Assembly (NCBI GenBank): GCA_934358955.1
Contig: CAKRLC010000002.1
Coordinates: 12,945-76,944 of the forward strand
Source of the DNA: an uncultured Roseburia sp.
GTDB taxonomy: Bacteria; Bacillota; Clostridia; Lachnospirales; Lachnospiraceae
DNA length: 64,000 bases
Reading direction: 5' to 3'
Below the pieces are notes generated by a model, which did no database searches, had not been told where the DNA came from, and saw only the letters and a program-made list of their open reading frames with translations. The first letter of the stretch is position 1. Every line of letters starts with the position of its first letter. Positions 26,083 to 35,885 of this stretch are shown piece by piece. The translations under genes were made by a program, and so were the position numbers.

Positions 26083-27741
26083 ATGGGAAATAATAAAAAA
26101 AGTAATGCAAATTTTCTGGTGCAGGGCTCAATTCTTGCGATGGCATCGATCATCAGCCGTGTGATCGGTCTGATTTACAGAATCCCGCTGACTGCGATCA
26201 TTGGGAATAAAGGAAATGATTATTATGGCTGTGCATTTGAAATATATAATATTTTACTGATCATTTCGTCTTACAGTCTGCCGCTTGCTGTTTCGAAGCT
26301 TGTATCTGCAGATCTTTCCGTAGGACGTAAAAAGAATGTTTCAAGAATTTTAAAATGTGCCCTGGCATTTGGCGCAACGACTGGAATGATAGCGGCATTG
26401 ATTTTGTTCTTTGGTGCAGAGTATATTACCGGAACGATCATGAAGACACCGTATAGCATTTTTGCAGTGAAGGTACTTGCACCGGGACTGGTGATCGTAG
26501 CTGTGCTAGGTGTTATGCGTGGTTTCTTCCAGGGACTTGGAACCATGATACCAAGTGCTGTTTCACAGGTACTTGAGCAGATTGTCAATGCGATCGTGAG
26601 TGTATGGGCGGCTTATGTCTTATTCCGGTATGGAGCAAGAGTGGGTGCGGTACTTGGAAATCCGGAGAATTATGCTGCAGCTTATGGAGCAGAAGGCGGT
26701 ACGATCGGAACGGTTTCCGGATCCGTTGTAGCCTTGCTGTTTGTCGGTTTTGTACTTATGACATATATGAAATCATTCCGCAAACAGGTGCGGCATGACC
26801 ACAAAGGAGAGGTAGACAGCTATTCTTATTTATTTAAGATCCTGTTTATCACCATTGTGCCGGTATTGCTCAGTACGACCATTTATAACTGCAATGCGAT
26901 CTTAGATCAGGCAATCTTTAAAAATATTGCCAATTATCAGGGATACTCAGCAAACGATATCAGTGAATGGAATGGTATTTATACCGGAAAATATAAAACA
27001 CTGATCAATGTGCCAATCTCGATAGCATCTTCACTGGCAGCATCTTCTGTGCCTGCACTTACCGCTGCGTATGCAAATAGAGATCATGAAAAAATTCAGT
27101 CACAGATCAATATTGCGATCCGTTTCATTATGATCGTTGCGTTCCCATGCGCAGTTGGTATGGGAGTTCTCGCAGGACCGATCTTACAGCTGCTGTTTCA
27201 TGATACGTCAGAACTTGCTGCACAAATGTTACAGCTGGGAGCGATTTCTATTGTCTTCTTTTCCCTGTCCACATTATCAAATGGATTGCTGCAGGGAATC
27301 AACCGGATGAAACAGCCGGTAAAAAATGCTGCGATCGCGCTTGCGCTGCATATTGTATTATTAATTGTTCTGATGCTTGCATTCGATATGAAAATTTATG
27401 CAGTTGTATATGCAAATGCATTCTTCGGTCTGATCATGTGTGTGCTGAACGCTTATTGTGTAAAAAAATACAGTGGTTATAAACAGGAATACAAAAGAAC
27501 ATTTGTTGTTCCGGGAGTGGCCTCCGTGCTGATGGGCGTTGTTATTTTCCTGAATTACAAATTATGGATGTATATCTTCCGTGTGAATGCACTCGCAACG
27601 ATCGTGAATATTCTTGTTGGGGCCATTGTATATGCCGCATTGCTTTTCCTGTTAAAGGGACTGACAGAAGAAGAAATCTTAAAACTTCCAAAAGGAAGAA
27701 CCATCGTGCGTTTCGCGAAGAAAATGCATCTGCTGCGATGA
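26083..27741 (+). CDS. MOP-superfamily flippase (SpoVB/YtgP/MurJ-like)
   Basis: A 552-residue multi-TM transporter with about 14 hydrophobic helices. The start FLVQGSILAMASIISRVIGL is the signature of the Firmicute SpoVB/YtgP/MurJ group that moves lipid-linked wall or polysaccharide precursors across the membrane. Because lipid II flippases and sporulation paralogues share this sequence, the substrate is uncertain. ATG 26083 is preceded by GGGG. A TTG at 26071 would duplicate the opening (Met-Gly-Asn-Asn twice), reflecting a short tandem repeat in the DNA. Context with ybeY upstream and a BofC-C-like gene downstream is compatible with a wall or spore cortex role. Confidence 0.85.
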   Translation: MGNNKKSNANFLVQGSILAMASIISRVIGLIYRIPLTAIIGNKGNDYYGCAFEIYNILLIISSYSLPLAVSKLVSADLSVGRKKNVSRILKCALAFGATTGMIAALILFFGAEYITGTIMKTPYSIFAVKVLAPGLVIVAVLGVMRGFFQGLGTMIPSAVSQVLEQIVNAIVSVWAAYVLFRYGARVGAVLGNPENYAAAYGAEGGTIGTVSGSVVALLFVGFVLMTYMKSFRKQVRHDHKGEVDSYSYLFKILFITIVPVLLSTTIYNCNAILDQAIFKNIANYQGYSANDISEWNGIYTGKYKTLINVPISIASSLAASSVPALTAAYANRDHEKIQSQINIAIRFIMIVAFPCAVGMGVLAGPILQLLFHDTSELAAQMLQLGAISIVFFSLSTLSNGLLQGINRMKQPVKNAAIALALHIVLLIVLMLAFDMKIYAVVYANAFFGLIMCVLNAYCVKKYSGYKQEYKRTFVVPGVASVLMGVVIFLNYKLWMYIFRVNALATIVNILVGAIVYAALLFLLKGLTEEEILKLPKGRTIVRFAKKMHLLR

Positions 27742-27833
27742 CAAAGAAACTTGCACATTGGCAAATAGAAACTATTTTAATGGAATTTGAATAAGAGGAT
27801 AACAAGGGGCAAATACTTATCATGGGTGATAGA

Positions 27834-28193
27834 ATGAAAAAAATGATAGGTGTTTGTCTCTTATTTGTTTTGATCGCAGCAGGAGCGTTGTGGATCGATC
27901 ATCAGATTGGAAGAGACCAGAATGAGATCACACAGGATTCTGAAAAGGTGGAAGAGACGGAAGTGAATACAGCGTCTGCAGAACGGGTAATGGTTTCAGA
28001 AACTGCAAAATATCAGGCCGCAGATTTGGAAGGAAAGGTTGTGATTCTTTGGACAGGATCAGGGAATGTTTTCTGTGAGACTGCGATTTCATATAAAAAA
28101 CTTCCAGATGAGATCAAAAAAAAGATGGCGGACGGGCTTTATTTTCAGAATGAAATGGAACTGTATGAATTCCTTGAGAATTATTCTTCCTAG
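27834..28193 (+). CDS. Small secreted or anchored protein, BofC C-terminal-domain-like
   Basis: About 119 residues. An N-terminal hydrophobic segment (about 4-22) acts as signal or anchor; a polar linker follows. The C-terminal region (about 62-119), including KKLPDEIKKKMADGLYF and the ending YEFLENYSS, resembles the BofC C-terminal domain found as a free protein in many Lachnospiraceae. BofC in Bacillus restrains forespore-to-mother-cell signalling through SpoIVB. The function of this short version is unproven. Start: ATG 27834 has GGTGAT at good spacing; ATG 27822 in frame (behind AAGGGG) is the alternative and adds four residues. Confidence 0.7.
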   Translation: MKKMIGVCLLFVLIAAGALWIDHQIGRDQNEITQDSEKVEETEVNTASAERVMVSETAKYQAADLEGKVVILWTGSGNVFCETAISYKKLPDEIKKKMADGLYFQNEMELYEFLENYSS

Positions 28194-28198
28194 AAAAT

Positions 28199-28227
28199 TT
28201 GAATGTTTCAGCCAGATATGCTACAAT
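28199..28227 (+). promoter_or_regulatory. Predicted promoter of the BaiN-like gene
   Basis: TTGAAT (28199-28204), 17-bp spacer ending in TGC (extended -10), TACAAT (28222-28227). Transcription would start near 28234, just before the palindrome at 28243. Confidence 0.6.
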
Positions 28228-28242
28228 GTAGTGCGAATATCA

Positions 28243-28265
28243 GGTTCACAGAACATCTGTGAACC
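28243..28265. promoter_or_regulatory. Perfect 10-bp palindrome in the leader
   Basis: GGTTCACAGA (28243-28252) and TCTGTGAACC (28256-28265) separated by ACA. There is no U-run, so it is not a terminator. Position about +10 to +32 from the predicted start suits an operator for a repressor, or a leader hairpin. The cognate factor is unknown. Confidence 0.6.
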
Positions 28266-28321
28266 GTAAATGTGATCATGAAAGAATGAATCATTAATAA
28301 GATGGAATGAATGAGAGAACA

Positions 28322-29728
28322 ATGAAAACAGAAGAAAAGAAACAGTATGATGTCCTTGTGATCGGTGGTGGTGCAGCCGGTATGATGGCGGCTGTCACTG
28401 CTGCGGCAAACGGGGCACATACTGCGGTTATAGAACATAAAGACCGTGTCGGAAAGAAAATCCTTTCTACAGGTAACGGAAAATGCAATTATACGAATGA
28501 ATTGCAGGGTGTCACTTATTACAGAGGTGAAGACCCTGCATTTGTGTTGCCTGTTATCGAACAGTTCGGGTTTGAAGAAACAGTTGCTTTTTTTAAGGAG
28601 CTTGGAATTTATCCAAAGGTCCGAAATGGTTATTATTATCCTGCAAGTGAGCAGGCTGCTTCCGTTCTCGATGTGCTGCGGTTAGAACTTGCTTACCAAA
28701 AGGTTGATGTATATACAGAGTGTGAGCTTACACAGCTTTATAAGAAACGGGAGCTTTTTTATGCAGAGACGAAAGAACAGACCTTTTTGGCAGGAACGGT
28801 GATTTTTGCAACCGGATTGCTGGCGGCAGAAAAAACCGGAAGTGATGGAAGTGCGATTCCATTTATAAAAGAGTTCGGGCATCGGTTTGCAGAGATTGTC
28901 CCTGCACTGGTTGCCTTACAGTGTCAGGAAGGATTTTTTAAGCAGCTGGCAGGAATCCGTACAGAAGCAGGCATCCGGTTAATGATAGATGGAGCCTGTG
29001 TTGTGGAAGAAACCGGTGAATTGCAGCTTACAGATTATGGCATTTCCGGAATCCCGGTATTCCAGGTAAGCCGTTTTGCAACAAAGGCACTGAAAAGAAA
29101 ACAGAAAGTTACAGCATCGATTGATCTTTTCCCTGCGCTTTCAAAAGAAGAGCTATATCATGTTCTTGAAAAGAGATTTGGAGAAAACGCACACGGAAAG
29201 ACAGCCCAGGAGGCAGTGATCGGTCTGTGGAATAAGAAGCTTGGAGAAGTCTTATTAAAAGAAAGTAATATTTCACTTACTGGATTTGCGGATCGAGTAG
29301 AAAGAAAGAAGCTTCATGAGCTGGCAGACAGATGCAAGTGCTTTCATGTGACAGTAACCGGAAGCAAGCCATTCGAACAGGCACAGGTGTGTGCTGGTGG
29401 TGTGTATACAAAAGATATTCGTCCGGAAACGATGGAATCACTGTTAGAGCCGGGACTTTATTTCGCCGGTGAGGTTGTTGATATTGATGGAATGTGCGGT
29501 GGCTATAATTTACAGTGGGCATGGTCAAGCGGTCATGTGGCAGGAAAGAGTGCAGCACAGGCAGCAGTACAGCTGCATTTACATAAAAAAGAAAAGATAA
29601 GGGAAAAGAATGCTAAGGATCAATCAGATAAAAATGCTCCCGGAAGAGGGCGGAGCGCAGTTGGAAGAAAAGATAGAAAAAATTCTGAAAGTAAGAAAAG
29701 ACCAGATAAAAAAGGTCACTATCGTTAA
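28322..29728 (+). CDS. NAD(P)/FAD-dependent oxidoreductase, HI0933/BaiN family
   Basis: Flavoprotein with FAD Rossmann motif VIGGGAAGMMAAVTAA (about 13-28) and the family-typical ILSTGNGKCNYTN (about 46-58). The C-terminal FAD segment GLYFAGEVVDIDGMCGGYNL precedes QWAWSSGHVAG. Relatives include BaiN, a flavoprotein proposed to act in bile-acid dehydroxylation in gut clostridia; function here is undetermined. The body normally ends soon after the last motif, but this frame runs on about 40 more residues as a lysine/arginine-rich tail (GRGRSAVGRKDRKNSESKKR) that lies wholly inside the start of the next gene. ATG 28322 is preferred; ATG 28307 is an in-frame alternative. Confidence 0.88.
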   Translation: MKTEEKKQYDVLVIGGGAAGMMAAVTAAANGAHTAVIEHKDRVGKKILSTGNGKCNYTNELQGVTYYRGEDPAFVLPVIEQFGFEETVAFFKELGIYPKVRNGYYYPASEQAASVLDVLRLELAYQKVDVYTECELTQLYKKRELFYAETKEQTFLAGTVIFATGLLAAEKTGSDGSAIPFIKEFGHRFAEIVPALVALQCQEGFFKQLAGIRTEAGIRLMIDGACVVEETGELQLTDYGISGIPVFQVSRFATKALKRKQKVTASIDLFPALSKEELYHVLEKRFGENAHGKTAQEAVIGLWNKKLGEVLLKESNISLTGFADRVERKKLHELADRCKCFHVTVTGSKPFEQAQVCAGGVYTKDIRPETMESLLEPGLYFAGEVVDIDGMCGGYNLQWAWSSGHVAGKSAAQAAVQLHLHKKEKIREKNAKDQSDKNAPGRGRSAVGRKDRKNSESKKRPDKKGHYR

Positions 29729-31202
29729 AAAATCCATAGATGCAAGGAAAAAACCACATTTACAGATGGTATATACGGTAGATGTGGAAGTTGCAGATGA
29801 GAAAAAGACGATAAACCGCTGCAAAAATAAAACAGTTTCTGTGGTGAAACCAAAGCGGTATCAGATTCCGGAAACAGGAGAGAAACAGCTTCATAACAGA
29901 CCAGTGATCATCGGAGCAGGTCCTGCGGGATTATTTGCAGCATATCTTCTCGCGAAGGAAGGATATCAGCCACTACTGTTAGAGCGTGGGAAGAAAGTAG
30001 AAGACCGGACAAAGGATGTAGAAACATTCTGGAAAACAGGAAAGCTGGATCCCGGATCGAATGTCCAATTTGGGGAAGGCGGTGCAGGTACCTTTTCGGA
30101 TGGAAAGTTAAATACACTTGTGAAGGATCCAATTGGAAGAAATCAGTTTGTACTGGAAACTTTTGTAAAATTTGGAGCACCGGAACATATTTTATATGAG
30201 AGTAAACCACATATCGGGACAGATGTGCTTGCAGAGGTGATCGCAGCGATGCGTAATGAGATCATACGTCTTGGTGGGGAGGTACGCTTTGAAACCCGTA
30301 TGACAGGAATTCAGGCAGAAAAAGGAAATCTTTTTGCAATCGCAACAGAAAAAGGGGAAGTGATCGAGACTGAGGTGTGCATTCTTGCACCGGGACACAG
30401 TGCGCGTGATACCTTTGAAATGCTTGAAAAAACAGAGCTTCATATGGAGCCAAAGGCGTTTGCAGTAGGTTTCCGTGTGGAACATCCACAGTATTTTATT
30501 AATCAGACACAGTATGGAGAAATTTACTGTGACAGACTTGAGGCTGCACCATATAAGGTGACGGCAAATCTTGCAAATGGGCGTGGAGTCTATTCTTTTT
30601 GTATGTGCCCTGGCGGTTATGTTGTAAATGCATCCTCAGAGCAGGGAAGATTGGCAGTCAACGGCATGAGCTATTCGGATCGAGGAAGCCAAAATGCGAA
30701 CAGTGCGATCATTGTATCGATCACACCGGAGGATTATGATGGAACAGATGCACTTGCAGGGGTCCGTTTCCAGAGGGCACTCGAAGAGAGGGCTTATCAT
30801 CTTGCAGATGGAAAAATCCCACAACAGCTTTTTGGGGATTACTGTGCGAATCGTACCAGCAATAGCTACGGAGAATTTGAATCAGAAACAAAAGGAGAAC
30901 ATCAGTTCGCTAACTTGCGCGGATTGATGTCAGATGATATGGAACAGTCTTTTATGGAGGGGATGCATGCATTTGCAGGACATCTTCCAGGATTTGACAG
31001 AACAGATGCGATACTGTCAGGAGTGGAGAGCAGGACGTCATCGCCACTTCGGATAAACCGTGATGAGACATTCCAGTCCAATATAAGGGGACTTTACCCA
31101 TGCGGGGAAGGTGCCGGATATGCAGGAGGCATCACATCTGCAGCAATGGATGGATTAAAGGTTGCCGAAGCGATCATAAAGAATTATCAACCGGCGCATT
31201 GA
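29610..31202 (+). CDS. FAD-dependent dehydrogenase-like protein
   Basis: A 530-residue protein. A short N-terminal domain (about 1-95, MLRINQIKMLPEEGG with KKSIDARKKP) is followed by the FAD Rossmann motif VIIGAGPAGLFAAYLLA (about 98-114), then PGSNVQFGEGGAGTFSDGKL and a C-terminal FAD-contact region GEGAGYAGGITSAAMDG. The family is widespread in Firmicutes but lacks a settled function. The start is fixed by the conserved N-terminus and AAGGGA 5 nt upstream. It overlaps the preceding flavoprotein gene by 119 nt in another frame, suggesting translational coupling. Confidence 0.88.
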   Translation: MLRINQIKMLPEEGGAQLEEKIEKILKVRKDQIKKVTIVKKSIDARKKPHLQMVYTVDVEVADEKKTINRCKNKTVSVVKPKRYQIPETGEKQLHNRPVIIGAGPAGLFAAYLLAKEGYQPLLLERGKKVEDRTKDVETFWKTGKLDPGSNVQFGEGGAGTFSDGKLNTLVKDPIGRNQFVLETFVKFGAPEHILYESKPHIGTDVLAEVIAAMRNEIIRLGGEVRFETRMTGIQAEKGNLFAIATEKGEVIETEVCILAPGHSARDTFEMLEKTELHMEPKAFAVGFRVEHPQYFINQTQYGEIYCDRLEAAPYKVTANLANGRGVYSFCMCPGGYVVNASSEQGRLAVNGMSYSDRGSQNANSAIIVSITPEDYDGTDALAGVRFQRALEERAYHLADGKIPQQLFGDYCANRTSNSYGEFESETKGEHQFANLRGLMSDDMEQSFMEGMHAFAGHLPGFDRTDAILSGVESRTSSPLRINRDETFQSNIRGLYPCGEGAGYAGGITSAAMDGLKVAEAIIKNYQPAH

Positions 31203-31251
31203 ATCATAGAAAATAAAAGACTTGAATACTGACGGAAGGAAGTTAACGTAA

Positions 31252-33894
31252 GTGGCAGAATTTACACCAATGATGCAGCAGTATCTGCAGACAAAAGAAG
31301 AATATAAGGACTGTATCCTTTTTTACCGGCTGGGAGATTTTTATGAAATGTTTTTTGAGGATGCGATCGAGGTGTCCAAAGAATTAGAACTCACTCTTAC
31401 CGGAAAAAACTGTGGTATGGAGGAACGCGCGCCGATGTGTGGCATTCCTTACCATGCAGCAGAGGGATATTTAAACAGGCTCGTGGCAAACGGGCATAAA
31501 GTGGCAATCTGTGAGCAGGTGGAGGATCCAAAGCTTGCAAAAGGGATCGTCAAAAGAGAAGTGATCCGTGTCGTTACACCGGGAACCAATATGGATGTAC
31601 AGGCATTGGATGAATCCAGGAATAATTATATTATGTGTGTCGTTTATCTGGAAGACAGATATGGGCTTTCTCTTGCAGACGTCTCAACCGGAGACTATTA
31701 TCTGACGGAAGTAGATTCAGAGCGGAAGCTTATGGATGAGATTTATAAGTTTTCACCATCGGAGATCGTATGCAATGAAAGCTTCTATATGAGCGGTGTG
31801 GATCTGGAAGATATGAGGCATCGTCTCGGCATCACGATTTATTCCCTGGAAGCCTGGTATTTCAGTGATGAAACAGCGGAAACAACATTAAAAAACCATT
31901 TTCATGTAAATAGCTTAGAAGGGCTTGGATTAAATGATTATTCTTATGGAACGATCGCAGCAGGCGCATTACTCCGTTATCTGTATGAGACACAGAAAAA
32001 TAATCTGGATCATATTTCAGCAATCCACCCGTATTCGACCGGAAAATATATGATCATTGACAGCTCAACCAGACGGAATCTGGAATTAGTTGAGACACTT
32101 CGGGAAAAGCAAAAAAGAGGATCCTTACTTTGGGTATTAGATAAAACAAAAACGGCAATGGGAGCCAGACTTCTGCGATCTTATGTCGAACAGCCACTGA
32201 TCGATAAGAAAGAAATCGAAAAAAGGCAGGATGCGATCGCGGAGATCAATAAGCACCTGATCACAAGAGATGAATTGAGAGAATATTTAAATCCAATCTA
32301 TGATCTGGAACGTCTGATCACGCGTGTGACCTATATGTCTGCAAATCCGAGGGATCTGATCGCATTTAAAAATTCCATACATATGCTTCCACCGATCAAG
32401 GCATTATTAGCAGATTTTCATTCAGAGCTTCTTACAGAAATTTCAGACGAAACGGATACATTAGAAGAGCTGTATGAGCTGATCGACCGGTCGATCATGG
32501 AAGAACCACCGCTTACTGTGCGTGATGGAGGACTGATCAAGGATGGTTATAATGAGAATATAGACCAGTACCGTCATGCAAAAACAGAAGGGAAAACCTG
32601 GCTGGCAGATCTTGAGGCAAGGGAACGTGAAAAAACAGGCATCAAGAATCTGAAAATAAAATATAATAAAGTATTTGGTTATTATCTGGAGGTGACGAAC
32701 TCCTATAAGGATCTGGTGCCGGATTACTTTACACGAAAGCAGACACTGGCAAATGCAGAGCGATATATTACACCGGAATTAAAAGAATTAGAGGACATGA
32801 TCCTTGGTGCAGAAGATAAATTAGTAAATCTGGAATATGATCTGTTCTGTGAAGTCCGTGGAAAAATCGCAGAGGAAGTTGTGCGTATCCAGCGTACGGC
32901 CAAAGCGATCGCAAAGCTGGATGTTTTTACTTCCCTTGCACTGGTAGCAGATCAGAATCATTATTGCAGACCGAAGATTAATGAGAACGGTGTCATCGAC
33001 ATTAAGGATGGACGCCATCCGGTTGTGGAAAAGATGATCAGCAATGACATGTTTATCGCAAATGATACCTATTTAGATAATGGAAATAACCGTATTTCTA
33101 TTATAACCGGACCAAACATGGCAGGAAAATCTACTTACATGCGTCAGACAGCCATTATTGTACTGATGGCACAGATCGGAAGCTATGTCCCGGCATCTGC
33201 TGCGAAAATCGGGATCGTAGACCGGATTTTTACCCGTGTGGGCGCATCCGATGATCTTGCAAGTGGACAAAGTACTTTTATGGTTGAAATGAATGAAGTG
33301 GCAAATATTTTAAGAAATGCCACGAGTAATTCATTGCTTGTTTTAGACGAGATCGGTCGTGGAACAAGTACGTTTGACGGATTAAGTATCGCCTGGGCTG
33401 TTGTGGAACACATCAGCAATCCGAAGCTTTTGGGCGCAAAGACTTTATTTGCGACACATTATCATGAGCTGACGGAGCTCGAAGGAAAATTAAACAATGT
33501 CAATAATTACTGTATTGCTGTCAAGGAAAAAGGGGATGACATTGTATTTTTGCGTAAGATCGTAAAAGGCGGTGCCGACAAGAGCTATGGTATCCAGGTC
33601 GCAAAGCTGGCAGGTGTTCCGGATTCGGTGATCGAGCGTGCCAAGCAGATCGTGGAAGAACTCAGTGCAAATGATATTACGGCAGCAGCCAGAAACATTG
33701 CAGTGGAGACAACGCACAGGAAGAAGAAAGAAAAGCTGGATGAAGTAGATCTTGCCCAGATGTCTTTGTTTGACACAGTGAAAGATGATGATATTATAGA
33801 AGAGCTTAAGAATGTTGATATCGGAAATATGACACCGTTAGATGCATTGAATAAGCTGTATGAATTGCAGAATAAGATAAAGAACCGCTGGTAG
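31252..33894 (+). CDS. mutS: DNA mismatch repair protein MutS
   Basis: Recognises mismatches and small loops and passes the signal to MutL. The 880-residue MutS1 protein has the mismatch-binding domain I with the FYEMF wedge motif (FLRLGDFYEMFFEDA-type context near 26-36), connector, lever/clamp, and ATPase domain: Walker A GPNMAGKSTYMRQTA near 620 and Walker B LVLDEIGRGTSTFDGLS near 697. The start is GTG 31252 behind GGAAGGAAG. It lies 49 nt after the flavoprotein gene and 16 nt before mutL. Confidence 0.98.
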   Translation: MAEFTPMMQQYLQTKEEYKDCILFYRLGDFYEMFFEDAIEVSKELELTLTGKNCGMEERAPMCGIPYHAAEGYLNRLVANGHKVAICEQVEDPKLAKGIVKREVIRVVTPGTNMDVQALDESRNNYIMCVVYLEDRYGLSLADVSTGDYYLTEVDSERKLMDEIYKFSPSEIVCNESFYMSGVDLEDMRHRLGITIYSLEAWYFSDETAETTLKNHFHVNSLEGLGLNDYSYGTIAAGALLRYLYETQKNNLDHISAIHPYSTGKYMIIDSSTRRNLELVETLREKQKRGSLLWVLDKTKTAMGARLLRSYVEQPLIDKKEIEKRQDAIAEINKHLITRDELREYLNPIYDLERLITRVTYMSANPRDLIAFKNSIHMLPPIKALLADFHSELLTEISDETDTLEELYELIDRSIMEEPPLTVRDGGLIKDGYNENIDQYRHAKTEGKTWLADLEAREREKTGIKNLKIKYNKVFGYYLEVTNSYKDLVPDYFTRKQTLANAERYITPELKELEDMILGAEDKLVNLEYDLFCEVRGKIAEEVVRIQRTAKAIAKLDVFTSLALVADQNHYCRPKINENGVIDIKDGRHPVVEKMISNDMFIANDTYLDNGNNRISIITGPNMAGKSTYMRQTAIIVLMAQIGSYVPASAAKIGIVDRIFTRVGASDDLASGQSTFMVEMNEVANILRNATSNSLLVLDEIGRGTSTFDGLSIAWAVVEHISNPKLLGAKTLFATHYHELTELEGKLNNVNNYCIAVKEKGDDIVFLRKIVKGGADKSYGIQVAKLAGVPDSVIERAKQIVEELSANDITAAARNIAVETTHRKKKEKLDEVDLAQMSLFDTVKDDDIIEELKNVDIGNMTPLDALNKLYELQNKIKNRW

Positions 33895-33910
33895 AAAAGG
33901 AGGACTTCAC

Positions 33911-35884
33911 ATGCCGGAGATTATGCTGCTGAATCAGGAAACAATAGATAAGATCGCTGCCGGTGAGGTCGTGGAGCGTCCGATGTCTGTGGTAAAGGAG
34001 CTGGTTGAAAATGCAATTGATGCAAAGGCAACAGCGATCACAGTGGAGATAAAAGAAGGTGGCATATCCATGATCCGTATTACGGATAATGGCTGCGGAA
34101 TTGACAGGAAGCAGGTTCCAATTGCGTTTTTAAGGCACTCTACAAGTAAAATCAGAAAGGTAGAGGATCTTTTGGACATCCATTCCCTTGGATTCCGTGG
34201 AGAGGCATTATCGAGTATTGCAGCAGTGTCACAGGTGGAATTGATCACAAAGACGTATGAAGAACTGACTGGAACAAGATATGTGATCGAGGGATCGAAA
34301 GAGATCGCAAATGAAGAGATCGGCGCTCCGGACGGAACCACTTTTATTGTAAGAAACCTGTTTTATAATGTTCCTGCCAGAAGAAAGTTTTTAAAGACAG
34401 CGCAGACGGAAGGCGGCTACATCAATGACCTGATGGAACGGATGGCATTATCGCATCCGAACGTTTCTTTTAAGTTTATAAATAACGGACAGACAAAGCT
34501 GCATACGTCCGGGAACGGAAATGAAAAAGATCTGATCTATCATATTTATGGCAGGGATATCACAGCTTCCGTTTTGAAAGTAGAACAGAAAACAGAATTA
34601 TTTGAAGTACATGGATATATCGGAAAACCGCTTGTTTCACGCGGAAACCGCAATTATGAAAATTATTTTATCAATGGAAGATACATTAAAAGTGCATTGA
34701 TCGCGAAAGCGGTGGAGGAAGCGTACAAGGGATTTCTGATGCAGCACCAGTACCCATTCTGTGTACTTTATCTGGACATGGATGCAGAGCTTTTGGATGT
34801 CAATGTGCATCCGACAAAAATGGAACTTCGGTTCAGCCAGAATGAACAGATTTACCGTGAACTAAATGAAATCATCCGGGGTACACTGACGCATAAGGAT
34901 TTTATTCCGGAAGTACCTGTGAAGGAAGAAAAAAACGTTGTAAAACCTGAGGCAAAAGCACATGTACCGGAACCTTTCGAAGCACGGAGGCTTAACGATA
35001 TCCGGAAGGCAGTTGCAAAGGACAGCCCGTATCAGCTGCAATATCCGCAGCATGACCGTCTTTCACAGCCTGTAAAGAAGACAAGCAGTGCAGAAGCTTT
35101 TTTTGCAAGAATGAAGCCGGCAGAAAAGAATCCACTGACAGTACAGGAGGAAAATCTGTTTGAAAAGCCGCCTGTTGCAGAAAAAGTAAAGGTACCGGAA
35201 GAAACGATTGGAACAGCAGATCCCAAAAAGCCGGAAAAAGAACATACCGTTTATGAGCAGCAGAGCTTAGAACAGCTTGATGCCGGATTTCTGACGAAGG
35301 ATGCGAGAAAGAAACACAAAGTCATAGGCCAGCTGTTCGATACATATTGGATGGTTGAATACGAAGATAAGCTGTTTATCATCGATCAGCATGCGGCACA
35401 TGAAAAGGTCCTTTTTGAGAGGACAATGGAAAAGATAAAGCGGCAGCAGTTCTCTTCACAGACGATCAGCCCGCCTGTGATTTTAACACTTGATCACGAA
35501 GAAGTGGAGGCATTGCAGCGTTGTGAGGAGGAACTTCGGACATTTGGTTTTGAGGTAGAACCATTTGGCGGAAAGGAATATGCTGTGACAGCGGTTCCTG
35601 CTGATTTTACGGAGATTGATATGCGGCAGATGTTTCTGGAACTGCTGGATGGCTTTGTTGGTATGAACGGAAAGCAGACACCGGATGTGATCCTTGAAAA
35701 AGTTGCATCCATGTCATGCAAGGCAGCAGTAAAAGGAAATAACAGGATGTCCTACGCAGAGATCGAAGCGTTGATCGATGAACTGCTTGGGTTAGATAAT
35801 CCTTATAATTGCCCACATGGACGACCAACGATCATTTCCATGACAAAATATGAAATAGAAAAGAAATTTAAGAGAATAGTGTGA
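33911..35884 (+). CDS. mutL: DNA mismatch repair protein MutL (endonuclease type)
   Basis: A 657-residue GHKL ATPase with latent endonuclease activity. The N-terminus carries AAGEVVERPMSVVKELVENA, DNGCGI and LGFRGEAL. The C-terminal dimerisation domain has the metal-dependent nicking motif DQHAAHEKVLFE (DQHA-x2-E-x4-E, near 491) and CPHGRPT near 634. These show it is the nicking form used in bacteria without MutH. The middle linker (about 345-460) is low-complexity and charged. AAAGGAGG precedes ATG 33911. Confidence 0.98.
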   Translation: MPEIMLLNQETIDKIAAGEVVERPMSVVKELVENAIDAKATAITVEIKEGGISMIRITDNGCGIDRKQVPIAFLRHSTSKIRKVEDLLDIHSLGFRGEALSSIAAVSQVELITKTYEELTGTRYVIEGSKEIANEEIGAPDGTTFIVRNLFYNVPARRKFLKTAQTEGGYINDLMERMALSHPNVSFKFINNGQTKLHTSGNGNEKDLIYHIYGRDITASVLKVEQKTELFEVHGYIGKPLVSRGNRNYENYFINGRYIKSALIAKAVEEAYKGFLMQHQYPFCVLYLDMDAELLDVNVHPTKMELRFSQNEQIYRELNEIIRGTLTHKDFIPEVPVKEEKNVVKPEAKAHVPEPFEARRLNDIRKAVAKDSPYQLQYPQHDRLSQPVKKTSSAEAFFARMKPAEKNPLTVQEENLFEKPPVAEKVKVPEETIGTADPKKPEKEHTVYEQQSLEQLDAGFLTKDARKKHKVIGQLFDTYWMVEYEDKLFIIDQHAAHEKVLFERTMEKIKRQQFSSQTISPPVILTLDHEEVEALQRCEEELRTFGFEVEPFGGKEYAVTAVPADFTEIDMRQMFLELLDGFVGMNGKQTPDVILEKVASMSCKAAVKGNNRMSYAEIEALIDELLGLDNPYNCPHGRPTIISMTKYEIEKKFKRIV

Positions 35885-35885
35885 T

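Noticed and set aside
26071-26094. TTG start giving a duplicated Met-Gly-Asn-Asn at the flippase N-terminus
   Set aside because: The DNA shows a short tandem-like repeat, but GGGG within the first copy serves as the ribosome site for ATG 26083.
28194-28306. Palindrome at 28243-28265 as a transcription terminator of the BofC-like gene
   Set aside because: The stem is followed by GTAAATG with no T-run, and it lies downstream of a good promoter for the next gene.
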